The notes below the pieces were generated by a model. The model saw nothing but the letters and a program-made list of their open reading frames with translations. It was not told the origin of the DNA and searched no databases. A stretch of 64,000 nucleotides of DNA from Prorocentrum cordatum. Lineage: Eukaryota > Sar > Dinophyceae > Prorocentrales > Prorocentraceae. A program made the position numbers and the translations under genes. Below are positions 32,245 through 41,945 of this stretch, in pieces (position 1 is the stretch's first letter; each line of letters begins with the position of its first letter). The stretch spans positions 7,501-71,500 of the forward strand of contig CAUYUJ010012647.1 of the NCBI GenBank assembly GCA_963575745.1, read 5' to 3'.

Positions 32245-32575
32245 TCCGATCGTCGAGGGTCTGGGGATCCTCGGGGCACCAGCCGCAGGGTGCAGGCCAC
32301 GCGGCGCCCACCACAGACAGAGCACCCTCAGAAGAAGGGGCGAGTGCACAAACACACGAAGGTCGTCGAAGGTCGTCGAAGGTCTGGGGATCTGCAGGGC
32401 ACCCGCCGCAGGGTGCAAGCGCCACGCGGCACCCACCACGGACAGGGCAGCCTATCAGAAGAGGGGGCAAGTGCACAAGCACGTGAGGTTCAGAGATCTG
32501 CTCCAGCCCTCCCCCCTCGGGGGGGGGGGGCGAGGGGGGAGAGAGGGCTGCGGAGGGCCGGGGAAAGCCCTCAGA
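32245..32575. repeat. ~115-bp tandem duplication and G-rich flank
   Basis: Units at 32249-32361 and 32370-32485 share GTCTGGGGATC, GCCGCAGGGTGCA, CACCCACCAC and GTGCACAA in order. Confidence 0.75.
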
Positions 32576-32743
32576 TCGGGTGTTGCTAGAAGTACCCCTG
32601 ACCCAAGGTACCCCCAGGATCCTCGGGGTGGCCCAGGAGGCCTCCAGGGCACCCCTCACGAGGCCCAGGGGACCCCAGGGGTTCCAAAATGGAGCGAAAA
32701 GCTCGGGGCACCCTGGGCCAGGGGCACTTCTAGCAACACCCGA
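32576..32743. mobile_element. 168-bp element with perfect ends and 5-bp target duplication (family U)
   Basis: Starts TCGGGTGTTGCTAGAAGTAC and ends with its inverse TTCTAGCAACACCCGA. TCAGA flanks it on both sides (32571-32575, 32744-32748). Only copy seen. Confidence 0.88.
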
Positions 32744-33132
32744 TCAGAGGGCGACGCGCTGCGGGCTGTGCCGGAGCAGGCTCGGGGCTCTGGCAGCGCG
32801 TGCCCGAAACAGGGGCACGCGCCGCTCGCGCCTCGCGCGCTTCGCGGAGGCCCGGGGGCGCTGGCGCCGCCCATCCGGGGGAGAAGGGAAGGTTACTTCA
32901 AGGGGACCCAGGGACACGCACGCAAGTCAATAGACACGAATCCCAGGACTCCCCTATTTTCCCAGATTGCCTGGGCTTTCGTCTTCCCCCCCACCTCCCA
33001 CATTTTCCAATCTTTTCCTGGGGGCGTTTTCTTCTGGGAGGAAGACGAGGAGGATGAGGATGAGCAGGCGCGAGTCGCGAATAGCTTAGCGCCCCCGTGG
33101 CGGTCCTTGCCGAAAAAGAGGTGTAGGAAAAA
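32744..33132. repeat. Family X copy 2 (32906-33035) in unrecognised sequence
   Basis: CCCAGGGACACGCAC to TTTTCCTGGGGGCG aligns with 60478-60600. Remainder has no family match. Confidence 0.5.
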
Positions 33133-33303
33133 AGGTACTTAACTACGTGCAATGCCCAGCAGCCCATGCTGTCCAAAGCCGACCGCGGGCGCTCTGGGTC
33201 AGGCGACTTCTGCCCCGAGTGGACACCGTCCGCGGCTACATCGACAATGCCTCCTGTCCAAAATGGACAGGGATTACTGTCGGTCCTGGTCCCCAGTCTT
33301 TCC
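33133..33303. mobile_element. Diverged family C element
   Basis: Retains GCAATGCCCAGCAGCC, CCGACCGCGGGCGCTCTGGG, CAGGCGACTTCTGCC, GAGTGGACACCGTCCGCGGC and CCTGTCCAAAATGGACAGG in the same order as the introner at 6013-6220. Confidence 0.6.
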
Positions 33304-33305
33304 GT

Positions 33306-33484
33306 ACAGTGGAGGCCAGTCCAAAAGTCACCTTCCACAAGAAACCCAACCCTGAGACCCCAGGACGTCCAATGATTTTTGGTGTGGGATCGTCACGCCT
33401 TCCGCAGCAAAACCATCGAAGCCCAGGAAACCCAGGGCACCCTGCAGGCAAGCAAGGTGTTTCTTGGCATGGGCCTCCACTGTA
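33306..33484. mobile_element. Family B element, copy 6, with TA duplication
   Basis: Ends CAGTGGAGGCCAGTCC and GGGCCTCCACTG, flanked by TA on both sides (TACAGTGG and CCACTGTA). Confidence 0.85.
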
Positions 33485-33864
33485 ATTACCAATCTTGATC
33501 CTACCGATCAGTAAAATAAGCAATACCGTGGATTGCAGCCCGATAGTCGTTGGCACCATTGCTATCGTCGGAACGCCGAAGAAAGCGCAACGGGCTTCGC
33601 GCAACGCTTGCACACGCATGTGAGAGGAGGGGCCCCCTCCCTCCCTCACCGACTGGCCACAACTGGGGGGAGATGCGTTCCGATTCCCATGGGGAACCTG
33701 TCGTATCGACGGTCCCTTGAGGGAGTGGCGTGGAAGCCGATGGGCTCACCAAGGGGGCAAGGACCGCACTTGCCCCAGTGGTCGCTGGTCTCCCACCATC
33801 CCTTCCCCTCCCGCCCCGCTCCTCCTCCTACTCCTCCTCCTGCTCCTCGGCCCGCGCCCCCCTC
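33485..33864. other. Non-coding: no gene seen
   Basis: Short CCT-rich patch 33820-33845. No family recognised. Confidence 0.4.
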
Positions 33865-33987
33865 ACCTTCGGATCAGGACACATCGGGATCTCTGACACC
33901 CGGCGGGTCTGAGGGATGCACCCTGCGCCGCGGCCGCCTCGGAGCGGTCCAGAACGGTCCGGGAACGCTCCCTCGAACGCCGTGGAG
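33865..33987. mobile_element. Family T copy 4
   Basis: ACACATCGGGATCTCTGACA, then GCGCCGCGGCCGCCTCGGAG and GAACGCTCC-type hairpins, directly upstream of the exon at 33988. Confidence 0.6.
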
Positions 33988-34432
33988 CGAATTCTTCCGG
34001 TTCTGGACCCGATTCAACCCCCTGAGCGACATGTACGTTCGAACAGTCGGTGCCCCCGGCTCGAATGGGCCAAACAACTGCACCCGCACGCTGTTCGACT
34101 TTGTGGTGAGGACGGAATTCGCCAGCTATCTGATCGTCGAGTCTTTCGTGCTCGTCTGAGCCGCGACGACGCGCCTTAGGGCGTATGGTACTCCTTTCCT
34201 TTCCTTTCCTCCCCCCCTCTCCCTACCTCTCCAGGTGGAGGAGGAGGACGTCGACGAAACTGAGGACGAGGACGAGGACGAGGACGCCGGCGGCGGCAGC
34301 GGCCGCCTCGGACGGCTGCCCCGGCGGCGGCGGCTGGCTGGGGCCGCTGGGCTGCGCCGGCAGCTCCTGTGCCGCGGGGCTCCGCCCCCGCCGATGCCAT
34401 CGGGGCCGTCCAAGAGACAGCAACTTAACTAA
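33988..34432 (+). CDS. 3' end of an unknown gene with an acidic tail, one intron
   Basis: Exon A (33988-34105) reads WTRFNPLSDMYVRTVGAPG, SNGPNNCTRTLFDFV. A GTGAGG donor at 34106 and an acceptor at 34234 preceded by a long pyrimidine tract (CCCCTCTCCCTACCTCTCCAG; last G at 34234) define a 129-bp GT-AG intron. Exon B (34235-34432) continues in phase as VEEEDVDETEDEDEDEDAGG and ends QQLN then TAA. The frame also stays open across the donor to 34159, so a retained-intron form would end LIVESFVLV. No domain recognised; an aspartate/glutamate tract suggests a soluble nuclear or chaperone-like tail, but that is only composition. The 5' limit is masked by the family T element. Confidence 0.45.
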
Positions 34433-34602
34433 AACAGGGCTAGGATCGGGATAAATCGCTCCAGAGCGTTCTGGAGCGCTCTCAGAGCGTTCCGGAACGC
34501 TCTGGAGCAGCCGCGGCGCCCAATACATCCTCCAAAGCCGCCGATTCTCAGAGATTTCGAATTATCCCGATCCGATTTTGTCCCGATCTTCGCGTCGTTT
34601 GA
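34433..34602. mobile_element. Family T copy 5 between 55-bp direct repeats
   Basis: ACGCTCCGGAACGCTC-type hairpin and TTATCCCGATCC ends. A 55-bp stretch (34376-34430; GGGGCTCCGCC to CAACTTAACT) recurs with three changes at 34603-34657, on the other side of the insert. Confidence 0.7.
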
Positions 34603-34999
34603 GGGGCTCCGCCACCGCCGATGCCATCGGGGCCGTCCAAAAAACAGCAACTTAACTCGGCCAGGAACAACTCGGCCAAACGGAACTCGGCCAACTCAAC
34701 TCGGAGAGGGTGAATGCGGACGGCTGCCGTCGGTCGGGCTGAACTCGGCCGAGCTGAATCTGGCCCGGGCAGGACTCAGTGCCCGAGTTCAGCTGGCCGA
34801 GCTCAGCCTGGCTGAGTTTCGCCTGGCCGAGGCTCCTCCTTGTCCAGGACGGGGCGGGGAAGCGCCCAAGCCGTGAGCTGGCAAGTCATGACCCGAGAAG
34901 CGCGCGCAGACGGGCGGAGGGTCAAAGGACGCATCGAAAGAAGAAGACGGGGGCCGTGAAATCCCGGGCCATGTCGTGGCCCTGGCCATGACATCCCTT
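34603..34999. repeat. Right copy of the 55-bp repeat, then AACTCGGCCAA short repeats
   Basis: Bases 34655-34830 repeat AACTCGGCC in both orientations (CTCGGCCGAG palindromes, CTGGCCGAG). No gene to 34999. Confidence 0.6.
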
Positions 35000-35345
35000 C
35001 GGGAAGCAAGCAATTACGTAAGCATAAAGAACTCTGAGGTCCGTGCGGTTTTCTTGGATCGGCGCTGGAGCCCCCTGGCGGCGTTGGATCGCGCCAAGGT
35101 CGGCGTCTTCGTCGCCGCCGCCGCCGTCGTCATCGTCGTCGTCGGCGCCGCCGCCGCCGTCGTTCGTCGTCGTCGCCGCCACCGTCGCCGTCGCCGCCGC
35201 CGCCGTCGTCGACATATCGCTTCTGGGACCCCCTGGCGGCGCCTCTAGCGCCGCCACTGGCGCGCTCCGCGCGCCAGGGAGGGGGGTCCAGCGCGATCCA
35301 AGAAATCTGCGCGGACCTCCGAGCTTCTATGTTCATGCCCCTTGC
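35000..35345. mobile_element. Family A element, copy 8, split by a CGC/GTC triplet expansion
   Basis: Left arm 35006-35085 (GAGGTCCGTGCGGTTTTCTT), right arm 35228-35345 with the core hairpins. Between lies a ~125-bp tract of GCC/GTC triplets, unique among the copies. Confidence 0.75.
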
Positions 35346-35702
35346 TTGTTTCCCTGTACACTAGGAGCTCGACCACAAGAAACCTGCCAGAATAAACCCA
35401 ACCCGGAGACCCCAGGGCGTCCAGGGACTCTTGGTGTCGGAGCGCCGCGCGTTCCACCGTAGAACCGTCGAGACCCTGGGCACCAAAAGAAGGCAAGCAG
35501 GGCGCTTCTTGGCAGGGGGCTTCCACGGTGCGTGTTCCCCTGCAGGCGTCGCCCCCCTCTGGGGCGCCCCCGAGCGAACGACCCCTCCGCCCCCGCGAGA
35601 GGAAGGCCCCGGGAGGCGCCTGGGGCCTTGTCCTGGGGGGCGGGAGAGGCGCCTCGCCCCAGGGGCCTCCGGCCAGGCCAGGGGGCTCGGCGCTGGCCAG
35701 AC
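35346..35702. mobile_element. Family B copy 7 followed by family Y copy 2
   Basis: B body 35375-35525 (CCAGGGCGTCCAGGGACTCT...GGCAAGCAGGGCGCTTCTTG), then Y at 35530-35702 (GTTCCCCTGCAGGCGTC to GGGGGCTCGGCGCTGGC). The same B-Y order occurs at 30462-30800. Confidence 0.65.
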
Positions 35703-36047
35703 GCCTCGAGCGGACCCGACCGCGGCCACACGGAGGCCCACAACGGGCCTCCCCCCCCACAGGCCTGTCTCGTCGGCGGGCCCCAGCCATTTACACCACC
35801 ACCTCCCCATTCCCCCACCCTCCTCCACCCTCATCTTCCTCTTCTCTTTCTCCTGGGAGGGGGAGGGGGTGAGGGAGGTGGTGGAGACCATTGGGCCCCG
35901 AATTGCCGGCAACGGAGCGAAGGCACGGACCCTCCGTGGACGACTCCGGCGAACAACCATCAGCCCCTCTTGGGGAACAGACTTGCACTTCCGCTGGCTT
36001 CCGCCGTCCACTCCCCGGCCTTCCGCTGGCGAGACCGCCCTCGTCTA
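35703..36047. other. Non-coding: no gene seen
   Basis: GC-rich with a CTTCCGCTGGCTTCCGCC patch near 35985. No gene supported. Confidence 0.4.
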
Positions 36048-36210
36048 CAGTCGGGCCGCTGAAAGAAGGAACGCTAAGGAACGAAGCCCCTTCTTGGCCC
36101 TGTAAGCGCCTCCGTGCCCCAGGAGGGCAAGAGGAACAGCACTGGAGGAACCTAAGGAACATCGAGCCCCTTCCGAACCCAAACTGTTCCTTATTTCAGC
36201 GTCTTGACTG
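36048..36210. mobile_element. Family P element, copy 1, with TA duplication
   Basis: Inverted ends CAGTCGGGCCGCTGA and TCAGCGTCTTGACTG, each flanked by TA; inner AAGGAACGCTAAGGAACG and GTTCCTTA. Same design as 62874-63049. Confidence 0.8.
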
Positions 36211-36362
36211 TACTTCCGCCGGAGAAGATATGTCAACTCCAGCGATGCCTCGAAGGCGAAGCCTTGCCTGGAACGCGCCGTGTAACAACAGCCAGGGCGC
36301 GACAGAGCCGACTGTGCACCTGCCTCGACGGGGAAGGAGGAGAGCGGCGACGGAGGAAGATA
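36211..36362. other. Non-coding spacer between two elements
   Basis: Contains ACTTCCGCCGG and GATGCCTCGAAGGCGAAGCC. No gene. Confidence 0.4.
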
Positions 36363-36539
36363 CTGTGGAGGCCAGTCCACAAGTCACCTTCCACAGGAAA
36401 CCCAACCCTGAGACCCCAGGACGTCCACTGATCTTTGGTGTGGGGACGTCATGCTTTCCATGGCAAAACCATCGAAGCCCAGGAAACCCGGGGCACCCTG
36501 GAGACAAGCAACATGTTTCTTGGCATGGACCCCCACTGT
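36363..36539. mobile_element. Family B element, copy 8, with TA duplication
   Basis: TACTGTGGAGGCCAGTCC left and CCCACTGTA right; full body. Confidence 0.85.
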
Positions 36540-36697
36540 AAGGAGGGAACTGGGCTCAGAGCATGAGGCGCTTTGCGCGCGAGGCTGGCAGCCTCGGGCT
36601 CTGCAAAGGGTCATGGAGACTGGCCACGGGTCATACGTTGCCGTAGCAGCAGACGTCCCCCAAACAGAAAAAACAACGCACCACTAACAAACGAAAC
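36540..36697. other. Non-coding spacer
   Basis: No family recognised. Confidence 0.4.
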
Positions 36698-36931
36698 TTG
36701 AGCAGGGACCGACCGTCCCGGCGTTCCTATAGTCATACCACGAAGTGTTCTTAGAACCCCAACATGTTCCAATAACAAAAACCATGTTCTTAGAACATAA
36801 GCCCAATGTGCTAAAACAAGACAATCTCAACCAGACATGTTCTAAAAACATTTCGTGGCAACCACAACAGGTTCTTAGAACATTGTTTGGTAGGGCTATA
36901 GGCGAGCCAAGACGCTTCGCCACTGCTTGAG
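36698..36931. mobile_element. Family L element, copy 2
   Basis: TTGAGCAGGGACCGACCGTC to CGCCACTGCTTGA, with GTTCTTAGAAC palindromes; about 85% like 31107-31342 by eye. Confidence 0.75.
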
Positions 36932-37364
36932 AAACACATTCGACCCCCCCCGTTCGCTGCACACGGCTGAACATTCTGACGCCCGGCAGGAGTACGGAAA
37001 AGCGCATGCGATGCTCAACCGCAACTGTTGTCCTAAACCGACAACGGCCGCTGTTGAGCAGGCGACTACAGTGTAAGCTCCAGAATAGTAATAGTGTTGA
37101 GCAGGCGCTGCAGTGTACGCTGGGGCGACGAACAAAACAAATGCTCGGGCGGCCCAAGACCGCTGGCGACGAAGGGCGAAGAATAGCGCGACGGCGAATC
37201 AATGACGACGAAAGTCCACGGCCTATGGTCGACGCCGACGACGGCGACAATCCCTGCGGGGAGGAATAGAAGATCTTTCGCCGCTGGGAGCGCTGTTCCC
37301 CGCCGCAGAGCAGGACGGGGGCGTACGGGGGCGGGGGCCCTTTCCTACTCCGGGGCTATTGTTC
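36932..37364. mobile_element. Diverged family C copy (36985-37095) in unrecognised sequence
   Basis: AACTGTTGTCCTAAACCGAC and GCGGCCGCTGTTG-like ACGGCCGCTGTTGAGCAGGC match the middle of family C. Termini are lost. No gene. Confidence 0.5.
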
Positions 37365-37567
37365 CGGGGGAGTCCCGCGCCGATCCAAGAAATCCGCGCG
37401 GACTTCAGACAACTTATGCTTATGGCATTTGTCTCTCTTCGGTGTCGGTCCTCCACCCTATCCTTTCCGTGCTTACCAAGCTCGATCGTACCGAACCCCC
37501 CAACGCGGTCTGGACCCCTTCCCAGGGACCAGCCTTTCATCCTGGGTAGTTTTGTTGACGGTCCCGA
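37365..37567. mobile_element. Solo right arm of family A (37370-37430)
   Basis: GCGCCGATCCAAGAAATCCG and CGCGGACTTCAGACAACTTA; no left arm. Remainder unrecognised. Confidence 0.55.
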
Positions 37568-37950
37568 GGCGCGGCAAGTTCGCGGCGCGCAGAAGGGGGC
37601 AGGAGAAGGGGGGAGAGTTCCTTAGAAGTACCCTGCGTCTGAAAAGGCGCCGACTTCACATTTCGGGAACGGCCAAGAGGGGGGTGTCCAAGAGGGGGGT
37701 GCAAATCATGACCGGCGGCATGTGCGCGGCCCAGCGGGGGGGCCAGGGACGTAGTGAAATAAGAAGAGGCGCCATGAAATCCCTGAAATACCATGGCCCC
37801 CGCCATGATATCGACCCCCCCCCCTGGTCATCTACCCCCCGTGCCGCCCCTGAACATTTACAGACAAGGCCCGCGCCATCTAAGACGCAGCCTCCTTCTA
37901 GGAAGCCTCTCCCCCCTCTCCCTGCCCCCCTTCTGCGCCTTGCCGAGCAA
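37568..37950. mobile_element. Family E element, copy 1, split by a nested family F element
   Basis: Left half (GGCGCGCAGAAGGGGGCAGG, then TTCCTTAGAAGTACC) to 37661 and right half (ACAAGGCCCGCGCC, CAGCCTCCTTCTAGGAAGCC, CCCCCCTTCTGCGCC) from 37855 rejoin into a normal E element once F and one copy of CAT are removed. Confidence 0.8.
37662..37854. mobile_element. Family F element, copy 2, nested, with CAT duplication
   Basis: TTCGGGAACGGCCAAGAGG to CCGCCCCTGAA; CAT directly on both sides (37659-37661, 37855-37857). Confidence 0.85.
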
Positions 37951-38519
37951 GGGCCCCCGGAAACGAGACAATGAGAGGCACTTCCCGCCGTGGCTTTTTT
38001 CACGACGCGAGGGCGTCTCAGGCTTTTGGCGGCGCGCCCACGAGGGTAGGGGGGAGGGGAAAGCTTGCTTGCAGTCGGCCTTGATCGGGCAGGACACGCG
38101 AGAGGACACAAGACCCCTCCGAGGGCCACATCGCCACAGGAGTGCAAGAAGGCACGTGCCGCGAGGCACAGGACACAAGGGTACCCTTGAGCTGGCAGGG
38201 TCGACCTACCAATCCGGGCCGACTGTAGCAGGAGGCTTCCTCTCAGAAAGCGCCAGCCGTAGATACGTCCAATCATAGCTGAGGCCCGCGCCTTCCAAGA
38301 GGCAGGGTGCTTCTGAGCAGCCTGCCGCCCCCCCCGAACCCCCTCTTCTCCGCGTGGCCGAGTGAAAGCACGCTGGCAGCCAAGGGGCCCGTGGCCGCCC
38401 CGGCACCAGAAAGGGCGGGCGCACGGCAGCGCCGCGGGCCCGCCGCTCCAAGTGGCAGCCTCCCGCCACGGGGTGCGGGGCGGTGGGCTGCGGGCCACGC
38501 GCAGGTGGGCTCGGGGATC
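37951..38519. mobile_element. Family E element, copy 2 (38025-38365), itself interrupted
   Basis: GGCGGCGCGCCCACGAGGGT begins the left arm; from 38231 AGGAGGCTTCCTCTCAGAAA to CCCCCTCTTCTCCGCGTGGC is the right part. Bases ~38070-38230 do not belong to E and are a second, unnamed insertion. Rest unrecognised. Confidence 0.6.
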
Positions 38520-38745
38520 TTCTGACCCGGGTCAATCCAGACCCGGGTCAGTCGGCCCTTGCAGAATCCTGCAACCGCCTGCAGGATCCTGCACCCAAAC
38601 CCGGGTCAATGCGAAGGCTCCCGCAGGATCCTGCAGGGTCCTGCACCCAAACCCGGCTCGATGCGACCCTGGCCGTGCAGGATCCTGCAAGATCGGGCGC
38701 TCTGGCCGACCCCCGTTTGCATGGACCCCCGTCTCAAGGCTCCCG
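38520..38745. repeat. Family O copy 2
   Basis: GACCCGGGTCAATCCAGACC opens; several CTGCAGGATCCTGCA palindromes; ends GACCCCCGTTTGCATGGACC. Same order as 13313-13475. Confidence 0.75.
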
Positions 38746-39254
38746 GTGGGCGTGGCTGAGGCGAATTCTGGTCGCAGCGTCGGGTCGGGCACGTCCTCCT
38801 ACGGGCGGACTTTCGAGGACAAAGGAGCGACGAGAAGAGCAAGGGGCCTTGCGCGACGTGACACAGCGACCTCACGCGGCGGCTCACGCGGGCCGCCGCG
38901 GCACGCCACAAATTTGGGGACGAGGGCGCTGACGCGCGAGCTTGCGCGGGCAGCTTGCGCGCCAGTGTCGGCGCAGACGACCACGTTTTTCTCTGCGACG
39001 CCCACATGAACAGAATGGCCGAGCCATGCTCAGACACAGTAGAAGCCTCGTTCCAGACAATTTTTGTTGACGACTTCTGCCTCCTCCTCCTGTATGGGCT
39101 GCATGGGGGACAGGCGTCGTCGCACCGAGACGCGCCGGCGGGCGTCCTGGCCCGGGCGCTGCCGCGCTGCGCCGGAGGCGGCGCCCGCGGCGCCGGCGGG
39201 GTCCTCGGCGAGGTGGGGGCCCGCCGGCCCAGCCCGCGCGCCGCCCGCGCCCCG
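38746..39254. repeat. Low-copy repeat (38846-39003) and family D arm
   Basis: CCTTGCGCGACGTGACACAG to GGCGCAGACGACCACGTTTT aligns with 54178-54335. A family D arm (GTCGGGCACGTCCTCCTACG) is at 38783. No gene. Confidence 0.5.
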
Positions 39255-39474
39255 TCCCTGGCGACGACATCGACGACGTTGACGACGCCGACGAAGACGA
39301 CGCCGACGACGACGGCGACGGCAACGGCGACGGCGACGACGACGGCGACGACGGCGACGACGACGGCGACGACGACGGCGACGGCGACGACGACGGCGGC
39401 GACGACGACGAAGACGCCGACGAAGACGCCGACCCTGGCGCACCCCGGCGCCGCCACAGACTGTAGGAAAAAAC
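39255..39474. repeat. (GACGNC)n triplet tract
   Basis: Imperfect GAC/GGC triplets from 39260 to 39430, which could encode an Asp-rich stretch (DDGDDDGDDDGDG) in one plus frame. Treated as simple repeat. Confidence 0.75.
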
Positions 39475-39573
39475 ACATTATGGGAACAAAAACATACAAA
39501 AAACACACACGTGTGTTTGTGTTGTGTTTTTTTCCCACAGTGTGTGTGTGTGTGTGTGTGTTTTTTTCCCACA

Positions 39574-39605
<32 letters not shown>

Positions 39606-40530
39606 CCACGTGCAATTTGTCAGGGCCGATCTGCCTTCCGTGGAGGGGGGTCATGGGCCAGGAGGCGGAGGGGCCGCCTTCTGCCCGGAAGTGGGGGAGG
39701 CCACGGGGGCTCGCCGGGTTCCGCCGCTGGGCTCGCAAGGCAGCTCGGGCAACGAGACAAAACACACAAAACACACAGTGGGGAAAAAACATACAAAAAC
39801 ACACTGTGGGGAAAAAACACACCGTGGGGAAAAAAACACACCGTGGGGAAAAAACGCACACGTGGGGAAAAAACACACACACACACGCACACACACACAC
39901 GCACACGCACACGCACACGCACACGCACACGCACACGCACACGCACACGCACACGCACACACACACACGCACACGCACACACACACGCACACACACACGC
40001 ACACACACACACTCACACACACTCTCACACACACTCTCACACACACTCTCACACACACTCTCACACACACACTCTCACACACACTCTCACACACACTCTC
40101 ACACACACTCTCACACACACTCTCACACACACTCTCACACACACTCTCACACACACACACTGTCACACACACTGTCACACACACTGTCACACACACACAC
40201 ACTGTCACACACACACACACTGTCACACACACTGTCACACACACACACACACTGTCACACACACACACTGTCACACACACACTGTCACACACACACACAC
40301 ACACTGTCACACACACACACACACTGTCACACACACACACACTGTCACACTGTCACACTGTCACACACACACACACTGTCACACACTGTGTCACACACTG
40401 TCACACACTGTCACTCACTGTCACACGCACACACGTACACACACAAAAAAAAACACACTGTGGGGAAACACACACACACACACAAAAACACACACCGTGG
40501 AGAAAAACACATACAGACTGTGTGTTGTTT
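39475..40530. repeat. Compound CA/GT repeat field with inverted (GT)n and (CA)n arms
   Basis: Bases 39535-39605 are GT runs joined by TTTTTTCCCACAGTGTG; from 39765 the inverse (CACACTGTGGGGAAAAAACA) recurs about six times, then (CACG CA)n, ACACACTCTC 14-mers (40010-40160), CACACTGTCACACA 10-16-mers (40160-40440) and again CACACTGTGGGGAAACACAC. Confidence 0.9.
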
Positions 40531-40979
40531 CATATGTGAGGCCTCGAAGGGGTCGCTCGCCCACCTCGGCCGAGGGCGGCGGGGCGGTCGCGGAAGCAGG
40601 CGGAAGCAGAACCAACCGAATCACATGTCGGTCCGTCCGGAGAGCTTCTCCAGCGACCGGAGAGTGGCGATTCCGTGCGGGACTGTCTCGCCACCAGGTT
40701 TCCCGCCCCACCTCCAGTCGCCAGAGAACTACAGTTTCGTTTGAGACTTCCTCAAGACCTTGTTTGTGGACGCCGTCCATGCCGCAAGAACGTATCGCTT
40801 TCGCGTGAGACTTCATCGCGCACTGTTTTGCGGCCCCATGTCGCGCCGCCAGACAGTTGCGATCCCGCGCGAGACATCCTTCGCGTGCAAGTCGCGCCTA
40901 AACCGAAGAGCGGACAGTGCCTCCTCCTCCCTTCCTCCCTTCCTCCCTTCCTCTCTTCCTCCCTTCCTCCCTTCCTCCT
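40531..40979. other. Non-coding: no gene supported
   Basis: Includes CTTCCCTCC repeats 40920-40980. GAGACTTCCTC and GAGACTTCATC recur near 40745 and 40808. Confidence 0.4.
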
Positions 40980-41142
40980 CCTCCTGAGGCGCCCAGCAGC
41001 ACACCCACACCGACCCAGGGCCAGGGCGCCGTAGATGTACAGCAGGAACAACCGATCGTGGGTTACGAAGCTGGACAAGTCTGAGCAGTAGACGACCGCT
41101 GACGTCCCACCCAGCATCCGACAATAGAAAGTCCACGAGGAA
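40980..41142 (-). CDS. Possible membrane-protein exon
   Basis: On the minus strand a (CT)n tract (41143-41165) precedes TTGTTCCTCGTGG and a frame reading TFYCRMLGGTSAVVYCSDLS, SFVTHDRLFLLYIYGALALG, RCGCAAGRL, then an Arg-rich run in the CTTCC repeat. The hydrophobic centre could span a membrane. The pyrimidine tract could serve a splice acceptor. No start, stop or family is established. Confidence 0.22.
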
Positions 41143-41769
41143 CAAGAGAGAGAGAGAGAGAGAAAGCCTCTGCCATGTCCAGTCGAGAGGCTCGCCCAGC
41201 TATCACTCATGTCCACAAAGACTCGGGGCCAGGGCGCTCCTGGGCTCAGGACTGGCCCGAGGGCAGCGACAGGCGACCGGCTCCGGGGGGGGGAAAGCTC
41301 GAGCTGGAATCGGAGAGTCTCGGCGCCGACGGGTCGGCGACAGGCCTGCGACAGGGAACCCGCGCGGTCCTGGGCGGGGCGTGCGCCCCCGTCGGGCGGT
41401 GGATGGGCGACATGCACCGCCAGTGGGAGCCCCCCCCGCGGTGGCAACCCATGGGAGCCTCCCATGCCATCTTGTCGGCTGTGGCGAATCGGCGCTCATC
41501 GACGCTACATCGACGCTAAGTCGATGCTGAAACGACGCTAGCCGACGCTAAATCGGCGCTGTCTCATCGAACCCCAAACGCTAAAAAACGTCAATCGGCG
41601 CTAAAGACGGAGTTCAGAGGGTATACCAGGCTCCCACGACTTGCTACCGAGCCCACCCCTACATTGCCCGTTACTCTCCCCTAAACTTTGCCGCCCGCCG
41701 TCTTCGGCACCTCGGGCCCGCTCCCAAGACTCTGGGGGACGCCCCCAGGAGAGGAATAACAAAACAGCA
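41143..41769. repeat. (GA)n and ATCGACGCTA short repeats
   Basis: GA run 41143-41165. Bases 41490-41610 hold about eight degenerate CGACGCTA/CGGCGCTA units of 11-14 bp. No gene. Confidence 0.6.
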
Positions 41770-41945
41770 CACACACATAAACTTCTAACGGCCCGCGCGG
41801 ACTTCTTGGATCTGAGCTGGGCCCCCCCTCACTGGCGCGCGGAGCGCACCAGGGGCGGCGCCGGAGGCGCCGCCAGAGGGGCCCAGCGCCGATCAAGGAA
41901 ATCCGCGCGGACCGCCAACAGTTTAGGTTCATGCCGTTCTTTGCT
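41770..41945. mobile_element. Family A element, copy 10
   Basis: Arms CCCGCGCGGACTTCTTGGAT and AGGAAATCCGCGCGGACC; core hairpins present. Confidence 0.85.

Noticed and set aside
38955-40808. 617-codon open frame
   Set aside because: Mostly Thr-His repeats translated from (CA)n; no protein character outside the repeat.
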